A stretch of DNA of 64,000 nucleotides from Buchnera aphidicola (Rhopalosiphum maidis) (GCF_003671935.1 NZ_CP032759.1:186001-250000), one strand, 5' to 3'. Counted from the stretch's first letter, positions 8,916 to 17,839 are shown. Made by a program: numbers and translations. The notes: a model not told the origin generated them from the letters alone.

Positions 8916-9629
8916 TATTTAGTAAATAATTGTAAAATTATATTATAGTATTCTAAATAATAGATTATTTATTCACTAATCTAATTCAGTTTTTTATCTT
9001 ATTTTTAATAAATTAATCATTTGAAAAAGTTTTTGTTTTTATTTTTAAATATCTAATTAATTTTTTCAAAAAAAGTAAATACTAAGATATTTTATTGATT
9101 ATTTGAAAATTATATTCTAATTTTATTAGGGGAGTATATTTTTAGGGGGAATATCTTTTTGATATACTAAACAATGTTAAAATTAATCTTTACTATATTT
9201 TGACAGTTTTTATATAAAAATGTATAAAATAAAAAATTAATACTTATGATGTTATTTTTATATAATTTTTTATTTAAAAATTTATAATTATTTAAAATAA
9301 TACATCAATAAAGAAAAAATATGATTTAATTTTTTAAAAAATGTAAATTATGATCTATAATTTTAGTTTTTAATAGTTATAATGTAATATAAATATATAA
9401 AAAAATTGTATTCTTTTATTTTTTAAAAACACTTTAAAATTTTTTGTAAAAAATAATTATTAAAAAATTTTTATTATTTTTAATATCTCAATCACTATTA
9501 ATATATCGTTTTTTACAAGTTTAATTGTATTAAATTACTTATTCATGATGTATTTTTATTACAAATAATTAAAAATTCTATTTAAAAAGGTACTTAATTT
9601 TTTTAAAGTTAAAAAATGGAGTTTTTATT
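8916..9629. other. Long AT-rich spacer between dnaB and ssb
   Basis: No protein-coding frame or RNA gene is recognisable in this divergent spacer. It holds a G-rich patch at 9129-9149 with two similar units (GGGGAGTATATTTTTA and GGGGGAATAT) and outer inverted ends GTATAT/ATATAC (9134-9139 and 9162-9167), and a near-consensus promoter at 9200-9228. The rest is simple A/T sequence, most likely an eroded remnant of genes lost from the ancestor. Confidence 0.6.
9200..9228 (+). promoter_or_regulatory. Sigma-70 promoter candidate facing ssb
   Basis: A perfect -35 TTGACA (9200-9205) is followed after 17 bases by TATAAA (9223-9228), preceded by TG. This is the best promoter match in the spacer and points towards ssb. 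It lies about 395 bases before the ssb start, so it would make a long leader or a separate small transcript; a second promoter nearer ssb is possible. Confidence 0.5.
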
Positions 9630-10139
9630 ATGGCAAGTAGAGGTGTAAATAAAGTAATATTAATTGGTCATTTAGGCCAAGATCCTGAAGTTCGTTATAT
9701 GCCGAATGGTAATGCAGTAGTAAATATGACACTTGCAACTTCAGAGAATTGGAAAGATAAAAATACTGGCGAAAATAAAGAGAAAACAGAATGGCATAGA
9801 ATAGTATTATTTGGAAAATTAGCTGAAATTGCTGGAGAATATTTGAGAAAAGGTTCTCAAGTATATATTGAAGGATCTCTTCAAACTAGAAAATGGCAGG
9901 ACCAAAATGGTCTAGAACGTTATACAACAGAAGTCATAGTGAACATTGGCGGTACAATGCAAATGTTAGGAAATCGTAATTCAAATTCTCATAATGTTGT
10001 ATTAAATGATAATAATAATATTTTAAAAACAAAAAAAACAGAAACAAATAATTCTCCAAAAAATATAGAAAAGTATAAATTAAATAAAGAACAAATAGAT
10101 TCTTCAGAAATAGATTTTGATGATGAAATTCCTTTTTAG
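9630..10139 (+). CDS. ssb: Single-stranded DNA-binding protein
   Basis: SSB coats single-stranded DNA as a tetramer and recruits replication and repair proteins. The 169 residues start [20 protein letters not shown], the OB fold runs to about residue 110 ([32 protein letters not shown]), a short asparagine-rich linker follows, and the acidic tip ends DFDDEIPF, the partner-binding tail. A weak TGGAGT ribosome binding site precedes the ATG. The linker is shorter than in E. coli (178 residues in all). A hairpin terminator follows directly. Confidence 0.98.
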   Translation: MASRGVNKVILIGHLGQDPEVRYMPNGNAVVNMTLATSENWKDKNTGENKEKTEWHRIVLFGKLAEIAGEYLRKGSQVYIEGSLQTRKWQDQNGLERYTTEVIVNIGGTMQMLGNRNSNSHNVVLNDNNNILKTKKTETNNSPKNIEKYKLNKEQIDSSEIDFDDEIPF

Positions 10140-10151
10140 AAATATAAAATT

Positions 10152-10179
10152 TATAGCCCCAATTTTTTTAGGGGCTGTA
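10152..10179 (+). terminator. Hairpin terminator after ssb
   Basis: A nine-pair stem (10152-10160 with 10171-10179, including AGCCCC/GGGGCT and one G-U pair) encloses a ten-base loop and is followed by ATCTTTT. Its GC core stands out in the AT-rich background. It lies between convergent ssb and bioH and fits a factor-independent terminator for ssb. Confidence 0.75.
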
Positions 10180-10185
10180 TATCTT

Positions 10186-10957
10186 TTAATTAAATTTTTT
10201 TATAAATTCTAATAAAATAGAACAAAATTTTTCTTTATGTGAAATAAATGGGATATGAGCAGCTTTTTCTATAATAATAGAAATGCTTTCAGGCCATTTT
10301 TTATCGAGTATTTTGGATATTTTTTTTGGAACTAAGCTATCTAATGAACCGTATATCCGCAATAAAGGTATTTTAAGAATATTTTTTTCTAGCCTTAAAT
10401 CAGTTGTAAGAATTATTTCTAATCCATTTTTTAAAAATTTTTTACTTGGTTTTTCTTCATAGGATATTATTTTTTTTAATTTTTTTAAATCTTCTAAATT
10501 TTCTTTTGATTTCATTGTTTGTAAAAACAAAAAGTTATTTATTGTATTATGATAATTTTTTTTTAAATCATTATAAAAATGGTATATTTTTTTTTCTTCT
10601 ATTCCTGGCCATTTTTTTTTTTATAAAACACGGAGAAGAAGCTACATTTATTATGCCTAAAATATTTTCTGGATACAACGATGCGAATTTATTCGCAACC
10701 AATCCACCTATAGACCATCCCAACCAAACAGCATTTTTAGGCATATAATGATATAAAACTTCAGTTATTTCATCGATTTTAAGTGGAAATAAATGTTTAT
10801 TAAGTCCCATTCCAGGTAAATCAATTATATGAAATTTAAATTTGCTATTAAGTTTATTTACAATAAAAAACCATATTTTTGAATTAAATCCCCATCCATT
10901 CAACAAAATAACATTAATATTTCCATTTCCAACAGTTGTCCAGTAAAAATTTTTCAT
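10186..10957 (-). pseudogene. bioH: BioH carboxylesterase with a one-base frameshift in an A11 run
   Basis: BioH cleaves pimeloyl-ACP methyl ester in biotin synthesis. The reading frame from 10957 matches BioH through SSPCF, then passes an 11-A run (T11 at 10612-10622 on the plus strand) and goes out of frame, ending at 10571. In the other frame the match resumes at WPGIEEKK (E. coli EWPGIKPD) and continues to the stop at 10186. With ten A residues the product would be 256 residues, the E. coli length. All three catalytic residues survive: Ser in GWSIGG, Asp in YGSLDSLVP, His in AAHIPFISH. The break is therefore a recent mutation, is rescued by polymerase slippage, or is a sequencing error. 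The start codon lies in a 28-bp tandem repeat. Divergent nfuA is the same neighbour as in E. coli. Confidence 0.88.
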
Positions 10958-11036
10958 TTTTTTTCCTTAAATAAAAATTTTTCATTTTTTTTCCTTAAAT
11001 AAAAATTTTTCATTTTTTTAAATAAAAAATTTTTTA
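10944..11036. repeat. 28-bp tandem repeat covering the bioH ribosome binding site and start
   Basis: Two exact copies (10944-10971 and 10972-10999) and a third, decayed copy (from 11000) follow each other. On the bioH strand each exact unit carries AAGGA, eight bases and ATG, so the start region of bioH is repeated upstream. As 28 is not a multiple of three, the copies lie in different frames; the ATG at 10985 opens a 24-codon frame that overlaps the start of bioH. Confidence 0.9.
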
Positions 11037-11113
11037 AGAATAGAATACTCTTGTATTTATTTTAATAAATTAGTAGAATTAGTTATAATTAAAACTTAAC
11101 TAAACTAGTATTT

Positions 11114-11713
11114 ATGATTAATATTTCTGATAAAGCACAAAAACATTTTATATCACTTTTATCAAAAGAACCTTTTGACACTCAAATACGTGTATTTATT
11201 ATAAATCCAGGTACACAAAATGCAGAATGCGGTGTAGCATATTGTACTAAAGATGAAGTAGAAAAGAATGATATTAAATTAAATTATAATAATTTTTTTG
11301 TTTATGTCGATCAATCTATTATTTCTTTTTTAAAGAATTCTGAAATTGATCTTGTGGTTGATAATTTAGGTGCACAGTTAACTTTTAAAGCTCCATATGC
11401 TAAACAAAATATTTTAAAGAATACTGTATCTTCTTTAAAAGCAAGAATAGATTCTTTAAAAGAAAGAATAGAAAAATTTTTAGATACTAATATAAACCCT
11501 CAATTATCAATTCACGGTGGGCAAGTTAATTTAATTAAAATTTCTGAAAATAAGACAGTTTTTATACAATTTAGTGGGGGATGTAACGGATGCTCAATGA
11601 TTGGAACTACCTTAAAAGAAACAGTAGAGAAAAAAATATTATCTTTCTTTCCTGAAATAAAGAAGGTAACTGATCAAACTAATCATCTTCATGGTAATCA
11701 TTCTTTTTATTAA
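11114..11713 (+). CDS. nfuA: Fe-S biogenesis carrier NfuA
   Basis: NfuA binds a 4Fe-4S cluster and passes it to target enzymes, including lipoate and biotin synthases in E. coli. The 199 residues have the N-terminal degenerate A-type domain ([29 protein letters not shown]) and the C-terminal Nfu domain with cluster cysteines Cys157 and Cys160 in GGCNGCSM. The middle is a few residues longer than in E. coli (191). It is divergent from bioH and converges on ansA, and has no obvious Shine-Dalgarno sequence. Confidence 0.96.
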   Translation: MINISDKAQKHFISLLSKEPFDTQIRVFIINPGTQNAECGVAYCTKDEVEKNDIKLNYNNFFVYVDQSIISFLKNSEIDLVVDNLGAQLTFKAPYAKQNILKNTVSSLKARIDSLKERIEKFLDTNINPQLSIHGGQVNLIKISENKTVFIQFSGGCNGCSMIGTTLKETVEKKILSFFPEIKKVTDQTNHLHGNHSFY

Positions 11714-11781
11714 AAATTTTAAATTTTTTTTAAATAATATTTTTATAAAAAAATATTTTTTAAAAATTATATCAAAATTAC

Positions 11782-12795
11782 TTAATTTAGTGTTAATTCG
11801 CCCCGTAAGTTATTTTGCATTTGAATTCGAATTGTTTCAATTGAAAGATTTTGACTTAATAAAAAATGTAATTTAGTTAACGCCGCCTCTACTGTTAAAT
11901 CGTATCCGCTAATGACACCGACTTTTATAAGCGAATTACCGGTTGCATAACCATTCATATTAACGCGTCCGGATGTACATTGTGTTAAATTTATTACGAT
12001 AATATTTTTTTTTTGAGCTAAGTCTAATTCTTTTAAAAAATCTCTATTTTGAGGGGCATTTCCTATTCCGTAAGTGCATAAGATTAATGCTTTTACGGGA
12101 TTTAATAAAAAATTTTGTATTACTTCTTTAGATATTCCTGGATATATTGTTAGTATACTAATAGGTTGTGGTTTGACTTGATATACCTTTAGTTCTTTTG
12201 TTTTTTTTTTATATTTTTCTTTATAAAAAGATCGAATATTAATCCCTACTTCTAATAAAGGTCCTAAATTAGGTGAAGAAAAAGCATCAAAACCGTCAGC
12301 ATGTGATTTAGTTGTTCTGTTTCCTCTATATAATCTATGATTAAAAAATAAAGTAACTTCATTAATCGGATAGTTTGCAGCCATTAATAATGAATTTAAT
12401 AAATTTTGCCGTCCATCTGATCGGATTTCTGAAAGAGGAATTTGCGATCCCGTTATTATTACTGGTTTTTCTAAATTCTCTAATATAAATGATAAAGCTG
12501 ACGCGGTGTACGCCATGGTATCTGTTCCATGAAGAATAATAAACCCGTCATATTTATGATAATTATTTTTAATGTCGTCTGCAATTTTTTGCCATTCTAT
12601 TGGAGTCATATTAGATGAATCAATTAATGGATTGTATTCCTTAATAGTAAAATTTGGAATTTCTACGCTATGAAATTCTGGCATATTAATTAATTGTTTT
12701 TGAAGATGTCCAGAAATAGGAATATACCCACATTTTGATTTTTGCATTCCAATAGTACCGCCTGTGTATGCAATATATATACATTTTTTTTTCAT
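11782..12795 (-). CDS. ansA: L-asparaginase I (cytoplasmic)
   Basis: AnsA hydrolyses asparagine to aspartate and ammonia in the cytosol. The 337 residues equal E. coli AnsA in length. The nucleophile region reads AYTGGTIGMQ near the start and the second catalytic motif is LHGTDTMAYTASAL; RSDGRQNLLN and TSGRVNMNGYATG are also present. There is no signal peptide, which excludes the periplasmic type II enzyme. In an aphid symbiont, where asparagine is abundant in host diet, this provides aspartate and nitrogen (inference). It converges on nfuA and diverges from prfC. Confidence 0.95.
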   Translation of the reverse strand: MKKKCIYIAYTGGTIGMQKSKCGYIPISGHLQKQLINMPEFHSVEIPNFTIKEYNPLIDSSNMTPIEWQKIADDIKNNYHKYDGFIILHGTDTMAYTASALSFILENLEKPVIITGSQIPLSEIRSDGRQNLLNSLLMAANYPINEVTLFFNHRLYRGNRTTKSHADGFDAFSSPNLGPLLEVGINIRSFYKEKYKKKTKELKVYQVKPQPISILTIYPGISKEVIQNFLLNPVKALILCTYGIGNAPQNRDFLKELDLAQKKNIIVINLTQCTSGRVNMNGYATGNSLIKVGVISGYDLTVEAALTKLHFLLSQNLSIETIRIQMQNNLRGELTLN

Positions 12796-13017
12796 TGCAG
12801 AAACTCTTTTTTTTCATAATGAAATTATGAATATTTTTATTATTACATACAATTTAATTCATTTTTATCACATCTAGTATAATATTACTATTTTTTTTAA
12901 ATAAATCAAGGTAGCTGACATAGACTTTTAGAAAAACCCCTAATTTTTATTTTTAAAAAAACAATTTTTTTTATATCTAAAATTTTTAATTATAAAAAAT
13001 AATTTAAATGAGTATAT

Positions 13018-14615
13018 ATGTTTGATATGAATCATCAATTAGAATTAAGTAAAAGACGTACTTTTGCTATTATTTCTCATCCTGACGCTGGTAAAACAAC
13101 TGTAACAGAAAAAATGCTGTTGCTTGGAAAAGTAATTCGTACTTCTGGTACTATTAAAGCTAGAGGAAATGGAAAATATGCTAAATCAGACTGGATGAAT
13201 ATTGAAAAAAAACGTGGAATTTCTGTTACTACATCAGTCATGCAATTTACGTATAAAAATATTTTAATGAATTTGTTAGACACTCCTGGTCATGAAGATT
13301 TTTCAGAAGATACATATCGAATTCTTACTGCAGTTGATTGTTGTTTATTAGTTATCGATGCTGCTAAAGGAATAGAAGATCGGACAAAAAAGTTAATGAA
13401 CGTTAGTCGTTTACATAACACTCCTATTATTACTTTTATCAATAAATTAGATCGTGATAGTCGTGAAGCAATAGAAATTTTAGATGAAATAGAAAAAGAG
13501 TTAAATTTGAACTGCATTCCAATCACTTGGCCTATTAGTTGTGGGAAAAACTTTAAAGGTATTTATCATATTTACGATAAAATAGTTTATTTATATAAAA
13601 AAAATGCTATTAAAAAACTCAATCTTTTTCATTCTAATTCTTTTTCTTCTCTTCTTAATGAATCCTCTTTAAAAAAATATATTGGTATAGATTTATATAA
13701 ACAATTGCATGAAGAATTAAAATTAGTTACTTGTGTATATCCACGATTTAGTAAAAAAAATTTTTTATCAGGTAATATAACTCCTGTTTTTTTGGTAGTG
13801 CATTAAATAATTTTGGTATTGATCACGTATTAGAAAGTTTAATAAAATGTGCTCCTTCTCCTGTTTATCGCTTTAGTAATATAAGAAAAGTTGAACCTGA
13901 AGAAAAAAAATTTACAGGTTTTATATTTAAAATCCAAGCAAACATGGATTTAAAACATCGTGATCGCATAGCTTTTATGAGAATTGTTTCTGGACAGTAT
14001 AAAAAAGGTATAAAACTAAAGCATGTACGAATAAAAAAAAATATTGTTATTTCTGATGCATTTTCTTTTTTGGCTGGAGACAGATTTTCTATAGAACAAG
14101 CTTATCCTGGAGATGTAATAGGAATACATAATCATGGAACAATAAAAATTGGAGATACTTTTACAGAAGGAGAAGAAATTAAGTTTACTGGAATCCCAAG
14201 TTTTGCTCCAGAAGTATTCCGTCGTATTTTTTTAAGAAATCCACTACAGCAAAAAAAACTAAAAAAAGGTTTATTTCAATTATCAGAAGAAGGCGCGATA
14301 CAAGTTTTTCGTCCTATGATTAATAATAGTCTAATTTTAGGTGCTATTGGAATATTGCAATTTGATGTTGTCATTGAACGTTTGAAAGTTGAATATCAAA
14401 TAGATGCAATTTATAAAATAGCAAACATTGCTCTTGCACGTTGGATTAGATCAAAAAACAAAAAAGAGATTTCTGATTTTATAAATAAAAATAAATCTTA
14501 TCTAGCATTAGATGGTTCTGATCAGCTAATATATTTAGCGCCAAATAAAGCAAATTTAGATATAATAAAAAATGTTTATAAAAATATTTTTTTTGACAAA
14601 ACAAGAGAACAGTAG
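13018..14615 (+). pseudogene. prfC: Peptide chain release factor 3, frameshifted at a T7 run
   Basis: RF3 is the GTPase that recycles RF1 and RF2. The first frame (13018-13806) gives [13 protein letters not shown] (P-loop), the switch II region [13 protein letters not shown] and FINKLDRD, then ends after ITPVFLVVH. The expected ITPVFFGSAL reappears in the -1 frame, and the gene continues as [10 protein letters not shown] through [14 protein letters not shown] to the stop at 14615. One missing T in T7 (13787-13793) explains it; restored length would be 532 residues, close to E. coli (529). The site reads U UUU UUG in the zero frame, a good -1 slippery heptamer, so ribosomal shifting could rescue it. 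Alternatives are pseudogene, transcript slippage or sequence error. The downstream half is well conserved. Confidence 0.88.
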
Positions 14616-14644
14616 ATATATTTTACTAATTTTAGGTATTTACG

Positions 14645-15874
14645 ATGAAACGCGTTTTTTTAATGGTTTTAGATTCTTTAGGAATAGGTTCAAGTCTTGA
14701 CGCACATAAATTTAATGATGTTGGAGCAGATACGTTTGGACATATAGCAGAGCAATGCTTTTTGAACAAAGCAAATATAGGAAGAAAAGGTTCTCTATAT
14801 ATTCCTAATTTAGTTAAACTAGGGATAGTTAAATCATATCAATCTTCTACAGGAAAATATCCATTAGGATTTACTCAAAAAGAAGATGCTAATATTATTG
14901 CTAGTTATAGTTATGCCAGTGAGATTTCTTCTGGAAAAGATACCACTTCTGGACACTGGGAAATTGCTGGAGCCCCTTTTTTAAAAGATTGGTATTATTT
15001 TACAGAAAAAAATAATTCTTTCCCTTTATCATTAGTTCAGAAAATAATAAGAAAATTAAAATTACCTGGTATTCTTGGTAATTGTCATGCATCAGGTACA
15101 GAAATAATAAAAAATTTAGGTGAAGAACACGTTAAAACAGGAAAACCTATTTTTTATACTTCATCTGATTCTGTATTTCAAATAGCATGTCATGAAACTA
15201 AATTTGGTTTATCAAATTTATACAAAATATGTGAAACTGTTCGTGAGATACTTGATCGAAACAAATATACAGTAGCGCGTGTCATAGCGAGACCTTTTAT
15301 TGGAACTAATAAGTTAAATTTTAATAGAACTGGAAATAGACATGATATTTCAATGAAACCTCCTTCTATCACTTTCATGGAAAAATTAATACAAGAAAAG
15401 AAAGGTACAGTAATTGCGATAGGAAAAATTTCAGATATTTATGCAGGTGTCGGGATAAGTAAAAAAATTAAATCTACTGGTTTACATGAATTATGTAGTA
15501 ATACTATTGATCAGATGAAATTAGCAAAAAACAATACTGTTGTATTTACAAATTTTGTAGATTTTGATTCTGTGTGGGGGCATCGTCGTGACGTTTCAGG
15601 ATACGCTAAAGGATTAGAGTTTTTTGACAGTCAACTATCTAAAATGATTAATTTGGTTAAAGAGCAGGATTTATTTATTGTAACTGCTGATCACGGATGT
15701 GATCCTACATGGAAAGGAACAGATCATACCAGAGAAAATATTCCTATATTAATATATTCTCCAGGTAAAAAAATAAAATTTTTAGGTCATCGAGATACTT
15801 TTTCTGATATAGGACAAACTATTGCAAAACATTTTTTATTATCTGACATGAAATATGGTAAGAATATGTTTTAA
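14645..15874 (+). CDS. deoB: Phosphopentomutase
   Basis: DeoB interconverts ribose- or deoxyribose-1-phosphate and the 5-phosphates in nucleoside salvage. The 409 residues carry the metalloenzyme motifs of the alkaline phosphatase superfamily: [17 protein letters not shown] at the start, the phosphothreonine region [11 protein letters not shown], and the late metal site [20 protein letters not shown]. It begins 29 bases after prfC and overlaps the extended frame of deoD, but precedes the deoD GTG start by 34 bases. The deoB-deoD pair is in E. coli order, with deoC and deoA missing. Confidence 0.97.
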   Translation: MKRVFLMVLDSLGIGSSLDAHKFNDVGADTFGHIAEQCFLNKANIGRKGSLYIPNLVKLGIVKSYQSSTGKYPLGFTQKEDANIIASYSYASEISSGKDTTSGHWEIAGAPFLKDWYYFTEKNNSFPLSLVQKIIRKLKLPGILGNCHASGTEIIKNLGEEHVKTGKPIFYTSSDSVFQIACHETKFGLSNLYKICETVREILDRNKYTVARVIARPFIGTNKLNFNRTGNRHDISMKPPSITFMEKLIQEKKGTVIAIGKISDIYAGVGISKKIKSTGLHELCSNTIDQMKLAKNNTVVFTNFVDFDSVWGHRRDVSGYAKGLEFFDSQLSKMINLVKEQDLFIVTADHGCDPTWKGTDHTRENIPILIYSPGKKIKFLGHRDTFSDIGQTIAKHFLLSDMKYGKNMF

Positions 15875-15908
15875 AAAAAATTTATTTATTAAAATAAGGA
15901 AAAAATCA

Positions 15909-16619
15909 GTGCCTACACTTCATATTAAAAGTGAAAAAAATTCTTTTTCAAATATAGTTCTTATGCCCGGTGATCCAATAAGAGCTAAATATATAGCGGA
16001 AAATTATTTAAACAGTGCTATTCAAATTAATGATACTAGATTAATGTTAGCATATACAGGATATTATAAAAGCAAAAAAATTTCTATTATGAGTCATGGT
16101 ATGGGAATACCTTCTGCGTCTCTATATGTAAGAGAGTTAATATCAGAATATAATGTAAAAAAAATTATTCGTGTAGGAACTTGTGGTACTATTCAGAATA
16201 ATATAAAATTGCGTGATATCGTTATTAGTATGGGCGCTTCTACAGATTCAAAAGTCAATAGAATACGTTTTAATAATCACGATTATGCTGCAATTGCAGA
16301 TTTTGAAATGATTTTTCATGCTTTTTTAACAGCTAAAAAAATGAATCTTAAAGTTCATATTGGCAATTTTTTTACAACAGATTCATTTTATAGTGATGAT
16401 GAAGACATGTTAAAAATTTTAAAAAAATATAATATTATTGGTATAGATATGGAGACTTCTGGTATATATGCCGTTGCCTCTGAATTAAAAGCTCAAGCAC
16501 TATCAATTTGTACTGTATCAGATCATATCATTAAAAAAGATGCATTATCATCTGAGGATAGAGAGTCTAGTTTTCATAATATGATTACTTTATCTCTAGA
16601 AACTGCTTTACTATTGTAA
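15909..16619 (+). CDS. deoD: Purine nucleoside phosphorylase DeoD
   Basis: DeoD cleaves purine nucleosides with phosphate, supplying the sugar phosphate for DeoB. The GTG at 15909 (PTLHIKSEK) has an AAGGA ribosome binding site at the right distance and gives 236 residues, close to E. coli (239); the frame extends upstream to 15855 but that part overlaps deoB and is not conserved. Motifs include MPGDPIRAKYIAE, SHGMGIPSASLY, IRVGTCGT, the nucleoside-binding IDMETSGIYAVA and the catalytic Asp in TVSDHI. Confidence 0.96.
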   Translation: MPTLHIKSEKNSFSNIVLMPGDPIRAKYIAENYLNSAIQINDTRLMLAYTGYYKSKKISIMSHGMGIPSASLYVRELISEYNVKKIIRVGTCGTIQNNIKLRDIVISMGASTDSKVNRIRFNNHDYAAIADFEMIFHAFLTAKKMNLKVHIGNFFTTDSFYSDDEDMLKILKKYNIIGIDMETSGIYAVASELKAQALSICTVSDHIIKKDALSSEDRESSFHNMITLSLETALLL

Positions 16620-16690
16620 AAAAATTAAAAAAGAATTCTGAATAAGAATGTGCAATTTTTAAGATTAAATTTTTAATATTCTAAATCTTA

Positions 16691-16725
16691 TGGTGAGAAA
16701 GGGATTCTTGGTGAGAAAGGGATTC
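16691..16725. repeat. 18-bp tandem duplication of the tRNA-Ser 3' end
   Basis: The sequence TGGTGAGAAAGGGATTC occurs at 16691-16707 and again at 16709-16725, the second being the true 3' end of the tRNA. The duplicate sits directly downstream of the gene and carries the 3' acceptor strand and part of the T arm but no 5' half. Confidence 0.92.
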
Positions 16726-16793
16726 GAACCCTTGATACGTTTCCATATACACGCTTTCCAGGCGTGTTCCTTAAGCCTCTCGGACATCTCACC
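16709..16793 (-). tRNA. tRNA-Ser (anticodon GGA)
   Basis: The minus strand folds into a class II tRNA: a seven-pair acceptor stem GGTGAGA/TCTCACC, D arm with GCTTAAGG, anticodon loop CTGGAAA on stem CACGC/GCGTG (anticodon GGA, reading UCC and UCU), a long variable arm and a T arm GGTTCGAATCC. CCA is not encoded. The base after the acceptor stem (position 73) reads A, while serine tRNAs of E. coli have G73, an identity element for seryl-tRNA synthetase. An 18-nt copy of the 3' end follows. Confidence 0.93.
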
Positions 16794-17317
16794 TTTAAAG
16801 TTTAAAGAATTTTAAAATTTTTTTATACAAAATCTATTTTAAACTTAAAAAACAAATTACGTCAAGTTTTTTAACTTAACAAAATTATTTTTTTAATAAA
16901 GACTCAAATTTGTGAAAATTTTTACAAAAAATATTTGTATTAAAATAATAAATAAATTATAGAAAAAAGAAGGTTTACTCTGATAGAATATGATTCTATT
17001 TAGAAAAAAATTTATTCAGTAAGAATTTTTAAAAATAAATTTTTAGATGTTTTTATTCTGTTTTTTTTGATAAAAGTATTACAAGAAATTTTTAAAATTA
17101 TAAAAATATTATTTTTTTTAAACAATTCTTTTTACATACAAGGATTATATTTTTTAATGAAAAATTAATAAGATTATTATTTCTAAATATATAATTGCTA
17201 TTAATTTAGAATATTTATATAAATTTAATTTATTCTAAATCGTAGTTTTTTTTATGCCTTGCTAGCAATATTTGCTGAGCATTGCTGTTATTAACGAATT
17301 ATCTTAGTAATAAAAAT
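16794..17317. other. AT-rich spacer between tRNA-Ser and aroK
   Basis: No gene is seen. The tRNA-Ser promoter lies at its left end. At 17256-17300, just before aroK, is a block richer in G and C with the inverted pair AGCAAT (17264-17269) and ATTGCT (17281-17286) and the palindrome GCTAGC; it may be the aroK leader or control site. The remainder is simple A/T sequence. Confidence 0.5.
16836..16865 (-). promoter_or_regulatory. Promoter candidate for tRNA-Ser
   Basis: On the minus strand TTGACG (16860-16865) is separated by 18 bases from TAAAAT (16836-16841), a good sigma-70 pair. Transcription would begin about 35 bases before the tRNA 5' end. Confidence 0.55.
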
Positions 17318-17839
17318 ATGGCAGAAAAAAGAAATATTTTTTTAATTGGGCCTATGGGAGCTGGTAAAAGTACTATTGGTCGTCAGTTATCTCAACAACT
17401 CAACATGGAATTTTTTGATTCTGATCAAGAAATCGAGAAACGCACTGGAGCTAATATAAGTTGGGTTTTTGACGTTGAAGGTGAGAATGGTTTTCGTCAA
17501 AGAGAAGTAAAAATTATTGATGAGTTAACAAAAAAACAAGGCATTGTTCTCGCTACAGGTGGAGGTTCAGTAAAATTCAAAGAAAATCGTAATATTTTGT
17601 CCGCTCGTGGAATTGTTATATATTTAGAAACTACTATTGAAAAACAGTTGTCACGTACAAAAAGAGATAAAAAAAGACCACTATTACAATCTAATATTTC
17701 AAATCGTATTGTATTAGAAAATTTAGCATATGAAAGAAATCCATTATATGAAGAAATAGCAGATTTTAAAATTCAAACTGACAATCAAAGTGCTAAATCT
17801 GTTGCATATAGTATTATTCATTTATTAGAAAAAATGTAA
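17318..17839 (+). CDS. aroK: Shikimate kinase I
   Basis: AroK phosphorylates shikimate in the chorismate pathway, which supplies aromatic amino acids to the aphid. From ATG 17318 ([11 protein letters not shown]) the product has 173 residues, exactly the E. coli length; a longer TTG frame from 17282 is not supported. Walker A is [11 protein letters not shown] (11-21), substrate contacts are in FFDSDQEIE and ATGGGSV, and the lid region contains KRPLL. It is 40 bases upstream of aroB and probably forms an operon with it, as in E. coli. Confidence 0.96.
   Translation: MAEKRNIFLIGPMGAGKSTIGRQLSQQLNMEFFDSDQEIEKRTGANISWVFDVEGENGFRQREVKIIDELTKKQGIVLATGGGSVKFKENRNILSARGIVIYLETTIEKQLSRTKRDKKRPLLQSNISNRIVLENLAYERNPLYEEIADFKIQTDNQSAKSVAYSIIHLLEKM

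Noticed and set aside
8916-9629. Replication origin in the dnaB-ssb spacer
   Set aside because: High A/T alone is not evidence here; I found no cluster of DnaA boxes and no dnaA, dnaN or gidA gene nearby.
10446-10748. Plus-strand 100-codon frame opposite bioH
   Set aside because: Antisense to the two bioH segments, whose family match is clear; kept open by the A/T content.
12900-12955. G+C-richer patch before prfC (AAGGTAGCTGACATAGAC) as a gene remnant or RNA
   Set aside because: Stops interrupt the frames within a few codons, no hairpin of note forms, and I recognise no RNA family.
13018-13806. First prfC segment as a separate small GTPase gene
   Set aside because: It stops in the middle of the conserved ITPVFFGSAL block and the rest of RF3 follows in the adjacent frame, so it is one broken gene.
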